A DNA stretch of 64,000 nt from Kordiimonadaceae bacterium (GTDB lineage: Bacteria > Pseudomonadota > Alphaproteobacteria > Sphingomonadales > Emcibacteraceae), in NCBI GenBank assembly GCA_024236295.1, contig JACKKT010000012.1, forward strand, positions 17,619 to 81,618, in the 5' to 3' direction. Shown piece by piece: positions 16,784 to 25,274 of the stretch. The notes beneath the pieces were generated by a model, which was given only the letters and a program-made list of their open reading frames with translations, did not search any database and was not told where the DNA came from. The position numbers were made by a program, and so were the translations under genes. The first letter of the stretch is position 1. Each line of letters opens with the position of its first letter.

Positions 16784-16847
16784 ATGCAACTCCTTAGTTG
16801 CATATAAGTTAGCGGATAATTTTTAAAATGCAACTATTTTATTGCAC
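16784..16847. promoter_or_regulatory. two palindromic operators, probably for the ArsR regulator
   Basis: A perfect site ATGCAACT-cctt-AGTTGCAT at 16784-16803 and a degraded copy of the same 8-4-8 geometry at 16828-16847 (ATGCAACT, attt, TATTGCAC), centres 44 bp apart. The first overlaps the Shine-Dalgarno of the gene at 16327-16782, so binding would block transcription start or early elongation. Confidence 0.65.
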
Positions 16848-16860
16848 AATAAATTTACCT

Positions 16861-17265
16861 CTATCGATTTTCCACATGTCGGGCAAAGTTATTAAGAATT
16901 GCCTGCCAGCCATCACGCTGCATTTCAATGGGGTTTTGATCTTCAGGGTCAAACGTTTCACGAACGATCACGGCATTATCTGTTTCTTTAAATTCCACTG
17001 TCGCTTGCCGATCCCCAAATGAAAATTCAATCAGTTTATGGGGAATGATTTTTGTATATTCACCGGCAAAATCAAAACCAAAACTGCCGTCCTTGGCCTC
17101 CATACGTGAACTGAAGGTCCCACCGAGGCGTAAATCAACTGTGGCTTTTGTTGTATGCCAGTCATCAGACGCGGCGTTCCATTTGACAATATCTTCTGGG
17201 CTCGTCCAAGCACGCCATACTTCTTCAACTGGGGCTTTTACAGTCGTTTCAACAGTGATTTTCAT
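16861..17265 (-). CDS. SRPBCC (AHSA1-like) domain protein of the TetR unit
   Basis: 134 residues, a third AHSA1-type domain: ITVETTVKAPVEEVWRAWTSPEDIVKWN, then DLRLGGTFSSRMEAKDGSFGFDF and C-terminal RDGWQAILNNFARHVENR. In this type of protein the N-terminal strand and long last helix close a hydrophobic cavity. The ATG at 17265 has AAAGGA upstream; the longer frame to 17310 overlaps the TetR gene and is not needed. It lies 13 bases after the TetR stop and is probably its co-transcribed target. It is a separate lineage from the two copies in the neighbouring ArsR unit. Confidence 0.82.
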   Translation of the reverse strand: MKITVETTVKAPVEEVWRAWTSPEDIVKWNAASDDWHTTKATVDLRLGGTFSSRMEAKDGSFGFDFAGEYTKIIPHKLIEFSFGDRQATVEFKETDNAVIVRETFDPEDQNPIEMQRDGWQAILNNFARHVENR

Positions 17266-17278
17266 TTTGTGATTCCTT

Positions 17279-17890
17279 TTAATTTTTGGGTTTATTAAAT
17301 AAAAGCTCAAGATATTGTCGTAAGTGCATTAGACATTCTTTGGCTAATTCTGAATCTTTCTTCGCTTTTGCAAAAATGAATGCCCCCTGCAATGTGGATT
17401 GAATAAAATACCCCAGACTTTCAATGCTCCATGGGGCATTCGGTGTATATAGGTTTCTGGCTTCTTCAATATCCTTCATCAGTGTTGCGATATGGGCGGA
17501 CATGCCGCTATCGCATACCTTTCTGATATCGGGGTGGGTATCATAGGTTTCCTGCACCAGGGTTCCAAAAAGACAGGTATATTCCCTGATTTCCCCTTCC
17601 ATTATGGCGATGCGGAAATTCACATAGCCGACAAGTCGGTCCAGAGGATCTTCATATTGGTGGTAGGGGGCTTCTTCAAAAAAAACTTCTGTCATTTTAC
17701 CCCATTGTGTCGCCGCCTCAAGCGCCAGCTCATCTTTGCTCTTAAAATGGTGAAAGAAACTGCCTTTTGTAACACCGGCTTCCTGACAGATATCATCAAC
17801 TGTTGTCGCCGTATATCCTTTGGCGCGGATGATATTTTGAGCTGCACTGAGCAATTTTGTTTTGGATTGATGTTGCGTTTGTGTTGTCAT
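17279..17890 (-). CDS. TetR-family transcriptional repressor
   Basis: 203 residues. The N-terminal helix-turn-helix is textbook: KLLSAAQNIIRAKGYTATTVDDICQEAGVTKGSFFHHFKSKDELALEA (split here by eye into helices 1-3). The C-terminal ~140 residues are the variable ligand-binding domain, of the kind with EYTCLFGTLVQETYDTHPDIR seen in the TetR group related to LmrA/YxaF. Start ATG 17890, preceded by a double palindrome at 17912-17951 that marks autoregulation. Inducer unknown; the co-transcribed SRPBCC protein suggests a hydrophobic molecule (inference). Confidence 0.88.
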   Translation of the reverse strand: MTTQTQHQSKTKLLSAAQNIIRAKGYTATTVDDICQEAGVTKGSFFHHFKSKDELALEAATQWGKMTEVFFEEAPYHQYEDPLDRLVGYVNFRIAIMEGEIREYTCLFGTLVQETYDTHPDIRKVCDSGMSAHIATLMKDIEEARNLYTPNAPWSIESLGYFIQSTLQGAFIFAKAKKDSELAKECLMHLRQYLELLFNKPKN

Positions 17891-17911
17891 TTTTATTCCA
17901 GAATTTCTTTT

Positions 17912-17951
17912 ACATACCAATTGGTATGTTACATACCAACTAAACGGTATG
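17912..17951. promoter_or_regulatory. double TetR-type operator
   Basis: A perfect 18-bp palindrome ACATACCAATTGGTATGT (17912-17929) and, two bases on, a second site with CATACC (17932-17937) and GGTATG (17946-17951) separated by eight bases. The half-site CATACC/GGTATG is shared by both. It lies 22 bases upstream of the TetR start. Confidence 0.75.
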
Positions 17952-18065
17952 GAGTCAATAATGAAATTTCTTTTTAAATTTTAAAACAATTTTTGTCCTG
18001 CCATAAAATTCACATAAACAGTGATTAAAGATTCAAAAGTTGGCCCAAAGTTTGACCAGTAAAAA

Positions 18066-18869
18066 ATGAATTTTTGGGTTCTCTTTAATAATGACAATCA
18101 AATGAGAATGAATTTGACAGACGAAAATAGGCAGAATGAAATGAGAAAGACTGGCGGCAGAGGTGCTTTCCTTATTGTTGGATTAATAATCGCCTTAGGT
18201 ATTGCCGGGGCCGGTTGGTTTGTTAAGGAAGGGCTTATGACCTTTCGCAAGGAAGATCGAGTTGTCAGTATGAAGGGGCTGGCCGAGCGTGATGTGGAAG
18301 CTGATCTGGCGATCTGGTCGCTTAGTCACAGCGGCACTTCAAATGATCTGGCAGCACTTCAAAGATCAATAGAAGATCATCAGAATATTATTCTCGCCTA
18401 TCTTAAAAATGCCGGGTTTAATGTTGATGAGATCAGCATCCAGCCATTACAGGCTCAGGATCTGCTGGCACAGGCTTATCGTCCGGACGGGGTTGAACGG
18501 GGCCGTTATATCATCACCCAGATGATAACGGTGAGGACACCAGATATGAATAAAATGGACGGCGCTCTAAGCGGTTTGGGTCAGTTGATCAGTAAGGGTG
18601 TCAGCCTGACCAATTCCATGCAGCCAAGCTATATGTTCACCCGTCTAAATGATATAAAACCGGAAATGTTAGCGGAAGCCGTGCGAAATGCCCGTGAAAG
18701 TGCGGAACAGTTTGCAACTGTTTCCGGGCAGAATATTGGCCGGATAAAATCAGCGCGTCAGGGTGTGTTCCAGATTTTACCCCGTGACCCGGTAAATTTC
18801 GCCTCCGAACAAAACCAGCGCTATAAAAAAGTCCGGGTTGTTTCCACCATCGATTTTTTCTTTGAATAG
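18066..18869 (+). CDS. SIMPL-domain (DUF541) protein with N-terminal membrane anchor
   Basis: 267 residues. One transmembrane helix (about 32-52, GAFLIVGLIIALGIAGAGWF) is followed by the SIMPL/DUF541 domain: VSMKGLAERDVEADLAIW, the conserved VTVR-like strand ITQMITVRT, and the C-terminal FILPRDP...RVVSTIDFFFE. Members are periplasmic or membrane-anchored oligomeric proteins, the E. coli homologue (YggE) is linked to oxidative stress protection. No good Shine-Dalgarno precedes 18066; in-frame ATGs at 18102, 18108 and 18141 are possible starts, the last with AGGCAG upstream. It ends 13 bases before the convergent HAD gene. Confidence 0.78.
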   Translation: MNFWVLFNNDNQMRMNLTDENRQNEMRKTGGRGAFLIVGLIIALGIAGAGWFVKEGLMTFRKEDRVVSMKGLAERDVEADLAIWSLSHSGTSNDLAALQRSIEDHQNIILAYLKNAGFNVDEISIQPLQAQDLLAQAYRPDGVERGRYIITQMITVRTPDMNKMDGALSGLGQLISKGVSLTNSMQPSYMFTRLNDIKPEMLAEAVRNARESAEQFATVSGQNIGRIKSARQGVFQILPRDPVNFASEQNQRYKKVRVVSTIDFFFE

Positions 18870-18881
18870 AGTTGAATTAAT

Positions 18882-19604
18882 TTATTGCTCTAATTCTTTT
18901 TGATGGGCCTTAACCAGTTCGGCCATGCTGGTAAACCGAAAATCGCATTTGGGCAATTCATCAGGACTTGCAGTAGCGCCAAAGCCGCCTTCCAGATGGC
19001 GGCGGTGGATATGACAGTTGGCAAGGCCCAGTTTATTGGCCGTGACATGATCATGAAAAAGGCTTTCTGCTGTGTGTAAAACATCCCCTTTGGCAACGCC
19101 GATTGTTTTCAGATTTTCAAGCATATAGTCAAAATTACTTTGATCAGGTTTATAGGAGCCGATGTCTTCAGCAGTATAGATAGCATCAAAATCCACCTGA
19201 AGTTTTTGATTGCTATGCTGGAAGCTTTCATTATCAACATTGCTAAGAATGACCAGTTTATAATATTTTTTCAGATACTGTAACGCGCCGGGCGTATCGG
19301 CAAACGCAGGCCAGTTTTTTATGGATTGTCCGTATGTCTGGCATTCTTCCCAGCTCACGGGGACACCCCATTGCTCAGCAAGGCGTTTATAAACAGTGGC
19401 AAGGATTTCATTATAGCGACGCCCGGGTGTGTACTTTTGCTGGGCCTGCTCAAGTTTCCCGTGGGCGGCCAGAATTTCATCACGGCTTAAATCCCTGTCA
19501 GCTTTATTGGTTAATGGTCTTAGCGCTTCAATCATGCCGCTTTCCCAGTCAATTAAAGTGCCGTAGCAATCAAATGTCAGGGCTTTGAAATCGGTTAACT
19601 TCAT
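18882..19604 (-). CDS. haloacid dehalogenase, type II
   Basis: 240 residues. The HAD nucleophile lies in TFDCYGTLIDWE (Asp at about residue 10), motif II in KLVILSNVDNESF (Ser in LSN), and motif III/IV in SYKPDQSNFDYML followed by the acidic-loop region around VLHTAESLFHDHVTAN. This layout with the CYGTLIDW start is that of L-2-haloacid dehalogenase family proteins, which hydrolyse C-halogen bonds of short 2-halo acids; many relatives have other substrates. Single gene, converging on the SIMPL gene. Confidence 0.85.
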   Translation of the reverse strand: MKLTDFKALTFDCYGTLIDWESGMIEALRPLTNKADRDLSRDEILAAHGKLEQAQQKYTPGRRYNEILATVYKRLAEQWGVPVSWEECQTYGQSIKNWPAFADTPGALQYLKKYYKLVILSNVDNESFQHSNQKLQVDFDAIYTAEDIGSYKPDQSNFDYMLENLKTIGVAKGDVLHTAESLFHDHVTANKLGLANCHIHRRHLEGGFGATASPDELPKCDFRFTSMAELVKAHQKELEQ

Positions 19605-19756
19605 TTTTGCATATCCTTTTTTTATTCCCGTTTCAGCTAATTTATTCTTGTACTATTTGAAGGTTATACCATAATTTTTGTGCCTCGTATGTAAACTACA
19701 GAATCTTGTAATTAAATCGAGTTTGAATTAGTTTAAATTGTATAAAAGGGGGAATA

Positions 19757-22309
19757 ATGATGAACTTTCTAAAAAAGAATTGCTTTAAGATATTAAATTG
19801 CATTTTCTTTTCTTTTATAATTGCAATTTTAGCCTTAAAACTTATTAGCTTAGTGATCCCAGATAATTTCAATTTGTTGGACTGGCAAGTTTATATTTGG
19901 GGTTTAGCTATATTATTATTGCCAATTACATTTCCGATACTTAAGAAATATATTCGCACTTATATAAAGTCATTATCAATATCTAATACTATTTCCACTT
20001 ATTCAGAATTGTTTTGGGTTTCTCAAATATGGATTTTGTTAATCGTATTTTATGTTCATGGAAAATATCCATTTTTTCAGATTTTACAAAATAATTCCAA
20101 TCTGATTATTGATGACAGAATCTGTATTTTAGTAACAATTAATTTTGTAAGCTTATTAAATTTATCTTTAGCTATTATTTTTTCGATTAAAAATAAAGCG
20201 AGCATAATCAAACAAAAAAGTGAACTTGTAGATTTATATGGTCGCGAACCATATGTATATAGGCTATCTCAGCTAATTATTAATCATTTTAATGGAGAAG
20301 AGATTATCTCCTCATCTTCCACAAATGAAGCATCTCCAACAATTTGGATAAATGCAAAGTGGGGCCAAGGGAAAACATTTGTACTGAAGTTGTTAAAGAA
20401 TGAATTATTAAGAAATAATTATAGCTTGATTGTTGTAGAATTTCAGCCAACGGATTACATAATTAATGAAAATACAATTGAAAAAATAGTACAATCTTTT
20501 TATCAGGAGGTTATTAATCGTATATCTGAAGATTATTTTGTTCCTGAACTTTCAAATCAATTAAGAAGATATTCAAAAATTGTCACCCAAAAAGCTCAAG
20601 AGTCTTTTTTAGGCTTTTCTCCTTTTGTTGTGTTTGAGGAACCCGAAAATATAAAATTTAAAATATCGGCTCTATTGAAGAAATATAATATTAATCTTGT
20701 GCTAGTTTATGACGATATTGACCGTTTAATGTCTATAGAAATTCTTTTATTTTTGAAGTTGGTACGTATTACAAATAATTTTGAAAATACTATATCTATA
20801 ATAAGTGCAAGCCTTTCTGAAGTGACTAATTGTTTAAAAGAAAACTTTGAGTTTGAAGATACTGAATTATATGTAAATAAATTCTACGATATCCTTTCTG
20901 AAGTGCCGCCTATACCATCTGACAATTTATTTGATAAATTGGCTCTTGAACTTAAGGGTGTATATGGTGAAGAAAAAAACGCATATCGTGAACTTGTGGA
21001 AATTTTTGGAAATGCAAATTATTTAGGGGAAATACATCATGGGTGTATTAACAACATTAGGAAACAAGAACAAGTAGCCACAGAATTAAAGCGTTTTATT
21101 GCTTATAAGGATGATTTGTGTTGGAGTGACGCAATCAGAATTTCAGTTATAAAATTATTTAACGGTGGAGAAGTATATAATCTTTTAAAAGAGTCAAAAA
21201 ATGAAGTTTGCGGTGAGTCATCAATTAACTCGGGAAACTCTAATCAACAAGACACATTTTTCTATAAATTAGATCAAATTTTAAAAAATTCAGAAGAAAA
21301 CAGAGATACAAATACAATTAAAATATTTCTCTGTTATATGTTTCCAAAAATTCAACAGCATTATGAAGGTCATAGTTTCACAAATAGAAGACAATTTGCC
21401 ATATATGATGCAGACTATTTTGAACGCTATTTTTATGAATTTTGGCTAAATGATTGGTTGCAAATTGGGGATATAAATGAAATTAAACGTCAGTTAGAAA
21501 TTAGTGAAATTGATTTTAAAAGGTTTACAAAGAAAGAACTTTCTTGGGCATTTAGAATGTTTTCAAGAGAAAAGGATCAATATAACCTTTCAAATGAGCA
21601 GAAGAAAAATCTTTCAATTTGGCTAATTGGCCAAAAATTGAAAGGTATCGAATATGTAAACGGTTTTTTTACAGCAGAAGCGAGCGATTATATTACTTAT
21701 GATTCAGAATGTGACAAGGCAGTATTAAAGACTTTTTTTGAATACGGGAAACTTCCTTCAGATACTCTATTTTTTGATGGATTTAATTATGTTAATAAAA
21801 TTTATTGGCATATAATTAGAGATCTTCCTAGGTATACTTATGAAGAAAATTATCTAAAAGAGTTAACATCAATAGCTCTAAAAGAACTAATTAAAAAAAT
21901 AAATAACAAGTCTGAAAATATTTTATTCTTGCGGGACAATCTTGATGACAGTGTAACATACTTTGGATTTTATCGTAACGTAAGTAAACGTTTTGACGAA
22001 GAATGTTTTGGGGGTAAATTTAAGATAGAACACCTAGTTGCTGATGCCTGTGAAGCTGAGATAAAAGAAAATATAGACTCATTTATTGTATGGACTCTTT
22101 CTTACAGAGAGAACCCCACTATTAATGGAAAAATTGATTGGGAAAGCGAAAGTCCTTTCTTCAATGATTTTAGGAAGGACACACCAGTAAATAAAATCAT
22201 TGAAATGTCCAAAGAATATCTTGAGAAAAACAACTTATCAGAAAAATACAAAAAGTATTTACATGATATTGTTAAAATTTTAGAAGCAGAAGCAGTTAAG
22301 TCAAAGTGA
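19757..22309 (+). CDS. KAP-family P-loop NTPase with N-terminal membrane segments
   Basis: 850 residues. About four hydrophobic helices in the first ~155 residues anchor it to the inner membrane. The cytoplasmic part starts with a KAP-type P-loop: Walker A WGQGKTFVLKLL at about residues 201-212, then VVEFQPTDYI, and Walker B LVLVYDDIDRL at about 314-324. The C-terminal ~450 residues are helical, charged and unassigned. KAP NTPases occur sporadically in bacteria, often on plasmids or in defence islands, with a proposed role in abortive infection, none proven for this one. Codon use is strikingly AT-rich compared with both neighbours, and it stands alone, so recent acquisition is likely. The ATG at 19757 has AAGGGGG upstream. 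Confidence 0.8.
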   Translation: MMNFLKKNCFKILNCIFFSFIIAILALKLISLVIPDNFNLLDWQVYIWGLAILLLPITFPILKKYIRTYIKSLSISNTISTYSELFWVSQIWILLIVFYVHGKYPFFQILQNNSNLIIDDRICILVTINFVSLLNLSLAIIFSIKNKASIIKQKSELVDLYGREPYVYRLSQLIINHFNGEEIISSSSTNEASPTIWINAKWGQGKTFVLKLLKNELLRNNYSLIVVEFQPTDYIINENTIEKIVQSFYQEVINRISEDYFVPELSNQLRRYSKIVTQKAQESFLGFSPFVVFEEPENIKFKISALLKKYNINLVLVYDDIDRLMSIEILLFLKLVRITNNFENTISIISASLSEVTNCLKENFEFEDTELYVNKFYDILSEVPPIPSDNLFDKLALELKGVYGEEKNAYRELVEIFGNANYLGEIHHGCINNIRKQEQVATELKRFIAYKDDLCWSDAIRISVIKLFNGGEVYNLLKESKNEVCGESSINSGNSNQQDTFFYKLDQILKNSEENRDTNTIKIFLCYMFPKIQQHYEGHSFTNRRQFAIYDADYFERYFYEFWLNDWLQIGDINEIKRQLEISEIDFKRFTKKELSWAFRMFSREKDQYNLSNEQKKNLSIWLIGQKLKGIEYVNGFFTAEASDYITYDSECDKAVLKTFFEYGKLPSDTLFFDGFNYVNKIYWHIIRDLPRYTYEENYLKELTSIALKELIKKINNKSENILFLRDNLDDSVTYFGFYRNVSKRFDEECFGGKFKIEHLVADACEAEIKENIDSFIVWTLSYRENPTINGKIDWESESPFFNDFRKDTPVNKIIEMSKEYLEKNNLSEKYKKYLHDIVKILEAEAVKSK

Positions 22310-22499
22310 TTTTATTTTTTCTTACAACAATCAAAGTCTCAAAGTTTTTCTGTGATTTATAGAATATCGAAATTCTTACTGACCTTGAAATACCCATTAA
22401 TTTAAATTTTTAACTGTTTTAAATAGTCGGCAAGTTAAGTTGCTTGTGCAGACAATTTGTGGCACATCATGGAAAATTGATTAGGCAATTGGATACTAC

Positions 22500-24686
22500 A
22501 TGGAAATTACAGTAAATTTTTTGGAAAATCTAAGACTTGAAGCAAAGTTTGATGATTATACGGTCGTGACCGATCAGCCCATTCGCTATAAGGGTGATGG
22601 TTCGGCCCCCAGCCCGTTTGATTATTTTCTGGCGTCTTCGGCATTATGCGCCGCTTATTTTGTAAGGGTTTATTGTCTTGCCCGTAAAATTCCGACCGAT
22701 GGGATCAGGCTTTCCCAGAATAATATTGTTGATCCGGAAAACCGTTATAACCAGATTTTCCAGATTGATGTTGAACTGCCGGATCATATTTCTGACCGTG
22801 ATAGGGAAGGTATATTAAGATCGATTGACCGCTGCACGGTTAAAAAAGTGATTCAACAGAACCCGGAATTTAAAATTGATGTGGTTGAAAACCTTGAAAA
22901 GGATACGTCATTATTGGATTTTGGGGCAATGGCAATCAGGCAGCGTACCATGATCCCGGGGAAGGATTTGCCGCTTGAGCAGACCATTTCCGATATGACA
23001 GGGATTCTCGCCGATCTTGGTATTAAAATTGAAATTGCCTCCTGGCGAAATATTGTCCCCAATGTCTGGTCACTTCATATTCGTGATGCGGCATCGCCCA
23101 TGTGTTTTACCAATGGCAAGGGTGCGACAAAGGAAAGTGCACTTTGCTCTGCCCTTGGTGAATATATTGAGCGGGCAAGCTGTAACTTTTTTTATAATGA
23201 CCAGTATTTTGGAGAGGAAATTGGTAGAAGCGAATTTGTCCATTATCCCAATGAAAAATGGTTTAAACCAGGGCCGGATGACAGTCTGCCTAAAGGACTT
23301 CTGGATGATACTCTTCTGGAATTTTATGATCCGGATCATGAACTTCTGGCATCACATCTGATTGATACCAATTCAGGTGATAAAGAGAGAGGCATCTGTG
23401 CGCTTCCCTTTATCCGACAATCAGATCATAAAACCATTTATTTTCCATCCAACCTGATTGAAAATTTATATGTCAGCAATGGTATGAGTGCAGGAAATAA
23501 TATTTTTGAAGCCGAGGTTCAGTGCCTATCCGAAATATTTGAGCGTGCCGTCAAGAAGCAGATTATTGAAGAAGAAATAATCCTGCCGGATGTGCCGAAA
23601 GAAGTTCTTCAAAAATATCCTCAAATTATGAAAGGCATAGACGAGTTGGAGGCAAAAGGATTTCCCATTCTGGTCAAGGACGCGTCTTTGGGCGGGCAGT
23701 TTCCGGTGATGAGTGTGACATTGATGAACCCGCGGACAGGCGGGGTTTTTGCGTCCTTTGGTGCCCATCCGAATTTTGAAGTGGCGCTTGAACGTTCCCT
23801 TACCGAGCTTTTACAAGGCAGAAGTTTTGAAGGGTTAAATGATATGCCGCCACCGACATTTAATAGTCTGGCGCTTTCGGAGCCAAATAACTTTGTTGAG
23901 CATTTTATTGATTCAACCGGCCTCATATCCTGGAAATTTTTTAGTGAGAAGGCGGATTACGAATTCTGCGAATGGGATTTTTCAGGTACATCAGAGCAGG
24001 AAAGAGAGAGGCTGATGAATATTCTGCATGATCTGGGCAAGGACGTCTATATTGCCCATTATCAGGATTTCGGGGCAACCGCCTGCCGCATACTTGTGCC
24101 GGACTATTCCGAAATTTACCCGGTTGAGGATCTGATCTGGGATAATAGTAACCGGGCCTTACATTTCAGGGCCGATATCTTGAGTATTCACGCGCTGGAT
24201 GATGATGAGCTTGCCCAGTTGCTTGAGCGGCTTGAGGAAAGCGAACTCGATAACCGGATGCTTATTTCCGATCTGATCGGTATTGTGTTTGATGAAACGA
24301 CCGTCTGGGGCAAGCTTGATATCGGGGAGCTTAAAATACTGATCAACCTTGCGCTTGGTCAGATAGAAGATGCCAAAGACCTGATCTTTGACTTTCTCAA
24401 CTTTAATGATAATACCGTTTCACGAATTCTGTTTTATCAGGCGGTCAATGCCGTAATTGATATCTGGCTGGATGATGAGCTGGATATTGATGATTATCTT
24501 AAAAATTTGAACAGAATGTATGGTGATGAGACCATGGAAAATGTAATAGGTTCCGTCCGTGGCGATGTTCGCTTTTATGGCCTGAGCAAAACAAGCATTA
24601 AACTTGAAGGGCTTGATAAACATTTAAAGCTTATCGAAAGTTATAAAAAACTACATGGGGCAAGAAAAATTGCGGCGAGCCGTTAA
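22500..24686 (+). CDS. ycaO: OsmC-YcaO fusion protein
   Basis: 728 residues. Residues ~1-140 are an OsmC-like domain (GDGSAPSPFDYFLASSALCA with the peroxidatic-type Cys position, RYNQIFQIDVELP). From ~170 on is a YcaO domain: ATP-binding pieces SALGEYIERASCNFF, EAEVQCLSEIFERAVKK and ASFGAHPNFEVALERSLTEL hold the Glu/Arg residues typical of the fold. This OsmC-YcaO combination with a C-terminal helical region matches the E. coli YcaO type, which has been connected to RimO-dependent methylthiolation of ribosomal protein S12, not to peptide natural products. No precursor peptide or RimO gene is visible here. Strand switch on both sides makes it monocistronic. Confidence 0.85.
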   Translation: MEITVNFLENLRLEAKFDDYTVVTDQPIRYKGDGSAPSPFDYFLASSALCAAYFVRVYCLARKIPTDGIRLSQNNIVDPENRYNQIFQIDVELPDHISDRDREGILRSIDRCTVKKVIQQNPEFKIDVVENLEKDTSLLDFGAMAIRQRTMIPGKDLPLEQTISDMTGILADLGIKIEIASWRNIVPNVWSLHIRDAASPMCFTNGKGATKESALCSALGEYIERASCNFFYNDQYFGEEIGRSEFVHYPNEKWFKPGPDDSLPKGLLDDTLLEFYDPDHELLASHLIDTNSGDKERGICALPFIRQSDHKTIYFPSNLIENLYVSNGMSAGNNIFEAEVQCLSEIFERAVKKQIIEEEIILPDVPKEVLQKYPQIMKGIDELEAKGFPILVKDASLGGQFPVMSVTLMNPRTGGVFASFGAHPNFEVALERSLTELLQGRSFEGLNDMPPPTFNSLALSEPNNFVEHFIDSTGLISWKFFSEKADYEFCEWDFSGTSEQERERLMNILHDLGKDVYIAHYQDFGATACRILVPDYSEIYPVEDLIWDNSNRALHFRADILSIHALDDDELAQLLERLEESELDNRMLISDLIGIVFDETTVWGKLDIGELKILINLALGQIEDAKDLIFDFLNFNDNTVSRILFYQAVNAVIDIWLDDELDIDDYLKNLNRMYGDETMENVIGSVRGDVRFYGLSKTSIKLEGLDKHLKLIESYKKLHGARKIAASR

Positions 24687-24708
24687 CCAATATTAGCAGA
24701 CTGTTTTA

Positions 24709-25215
24709 TCATGGCATCGGCATGATAGCGGTAATGATATGGTCCATATTTTCTCCATCTTCCGCAAGCGGCAAATCAATCCAGATCATATTGCGCATAC
24801 TGCCGTCGGAATTGGGGCAAAGACCGGTATTAATACCGTAATGCCCGTCATAAAGATGTTGCAGGCATTCGTGATATTTTTTCATATAGGGTTTTCCTGC
24901 TTTTCCCATTTCTTCAATTTGCTGTTTCATGGTTTTTTTGCCCCAATACTGCTGGTATTTTTCACCAAGTATCAGATTTTTTTTCTGAGCCTCAGGCGTA
25001 AGCCCCATATAGGTTAGTTTGATATTACTATGCCAGCCTTTCATATGTTCAAATTTCATATCTTGTCGGGATGGCAGCCTGTTATTGCCTCTGCATTTAT
25101 TCCATATGTCATAAAAACCTTTGATTGGTTTTGCATAAGCTGGGGGCAAATTATCAAATGGATAATAATTTACTGTTATTTTTCGGTCATTTAGTTCAAA
25201 ATTTACTTTAATCAT
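24709..25215 (-). CDS. PAS-like (PAS_5 type) protein
   Basis: 168 residues, no membrane segment. The pattern IWNKCRGNNRLPSRQDMKFEHMKGW, then LILGEKYQQYWGKKTMKQQIEEM and IWIDLPLAEDGENMDHIITAIMP corresponds to PAS_5, a family common and often multicopy in alphaproteobacteria, in which a short PAS domain stands alone. The ligand and partner are unknown. No output domain is attached. It follows the propeller gene by 59 bases on the same strand and could be read with it. Confidence 0.6.
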   Translation of the reverse strand: MIKVNFELNDRKITVNYYPFDNLPPAYAKPIKGFYDIWNKCRGNNRLPSRQDMKFEHMKGWHSNIKLTYMGLTPEAQKKNLILGEKYQQYWGKKTMKQQIEEMGKAGKPYMKKYHECLQHLYDGHYGINTGLCPNSDGSMRNMIWIDLPLAEDGENMDHIITAIMPMP

Positions 25216-25274
25216 GATATTATCCCCTGTTATTTTTCAGAAATCATGATGATGGTTTATTTTAATTTTCATTT

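Noticed and set aside
22500..24686. YcaO gene as part of a RiPP (thiazole/oxazole) cluster
   Set aside because: No precursor peptide, dehydrogenase or E1-like partner nearby, and the OsmC fusion points to the E. coli YcaO type.
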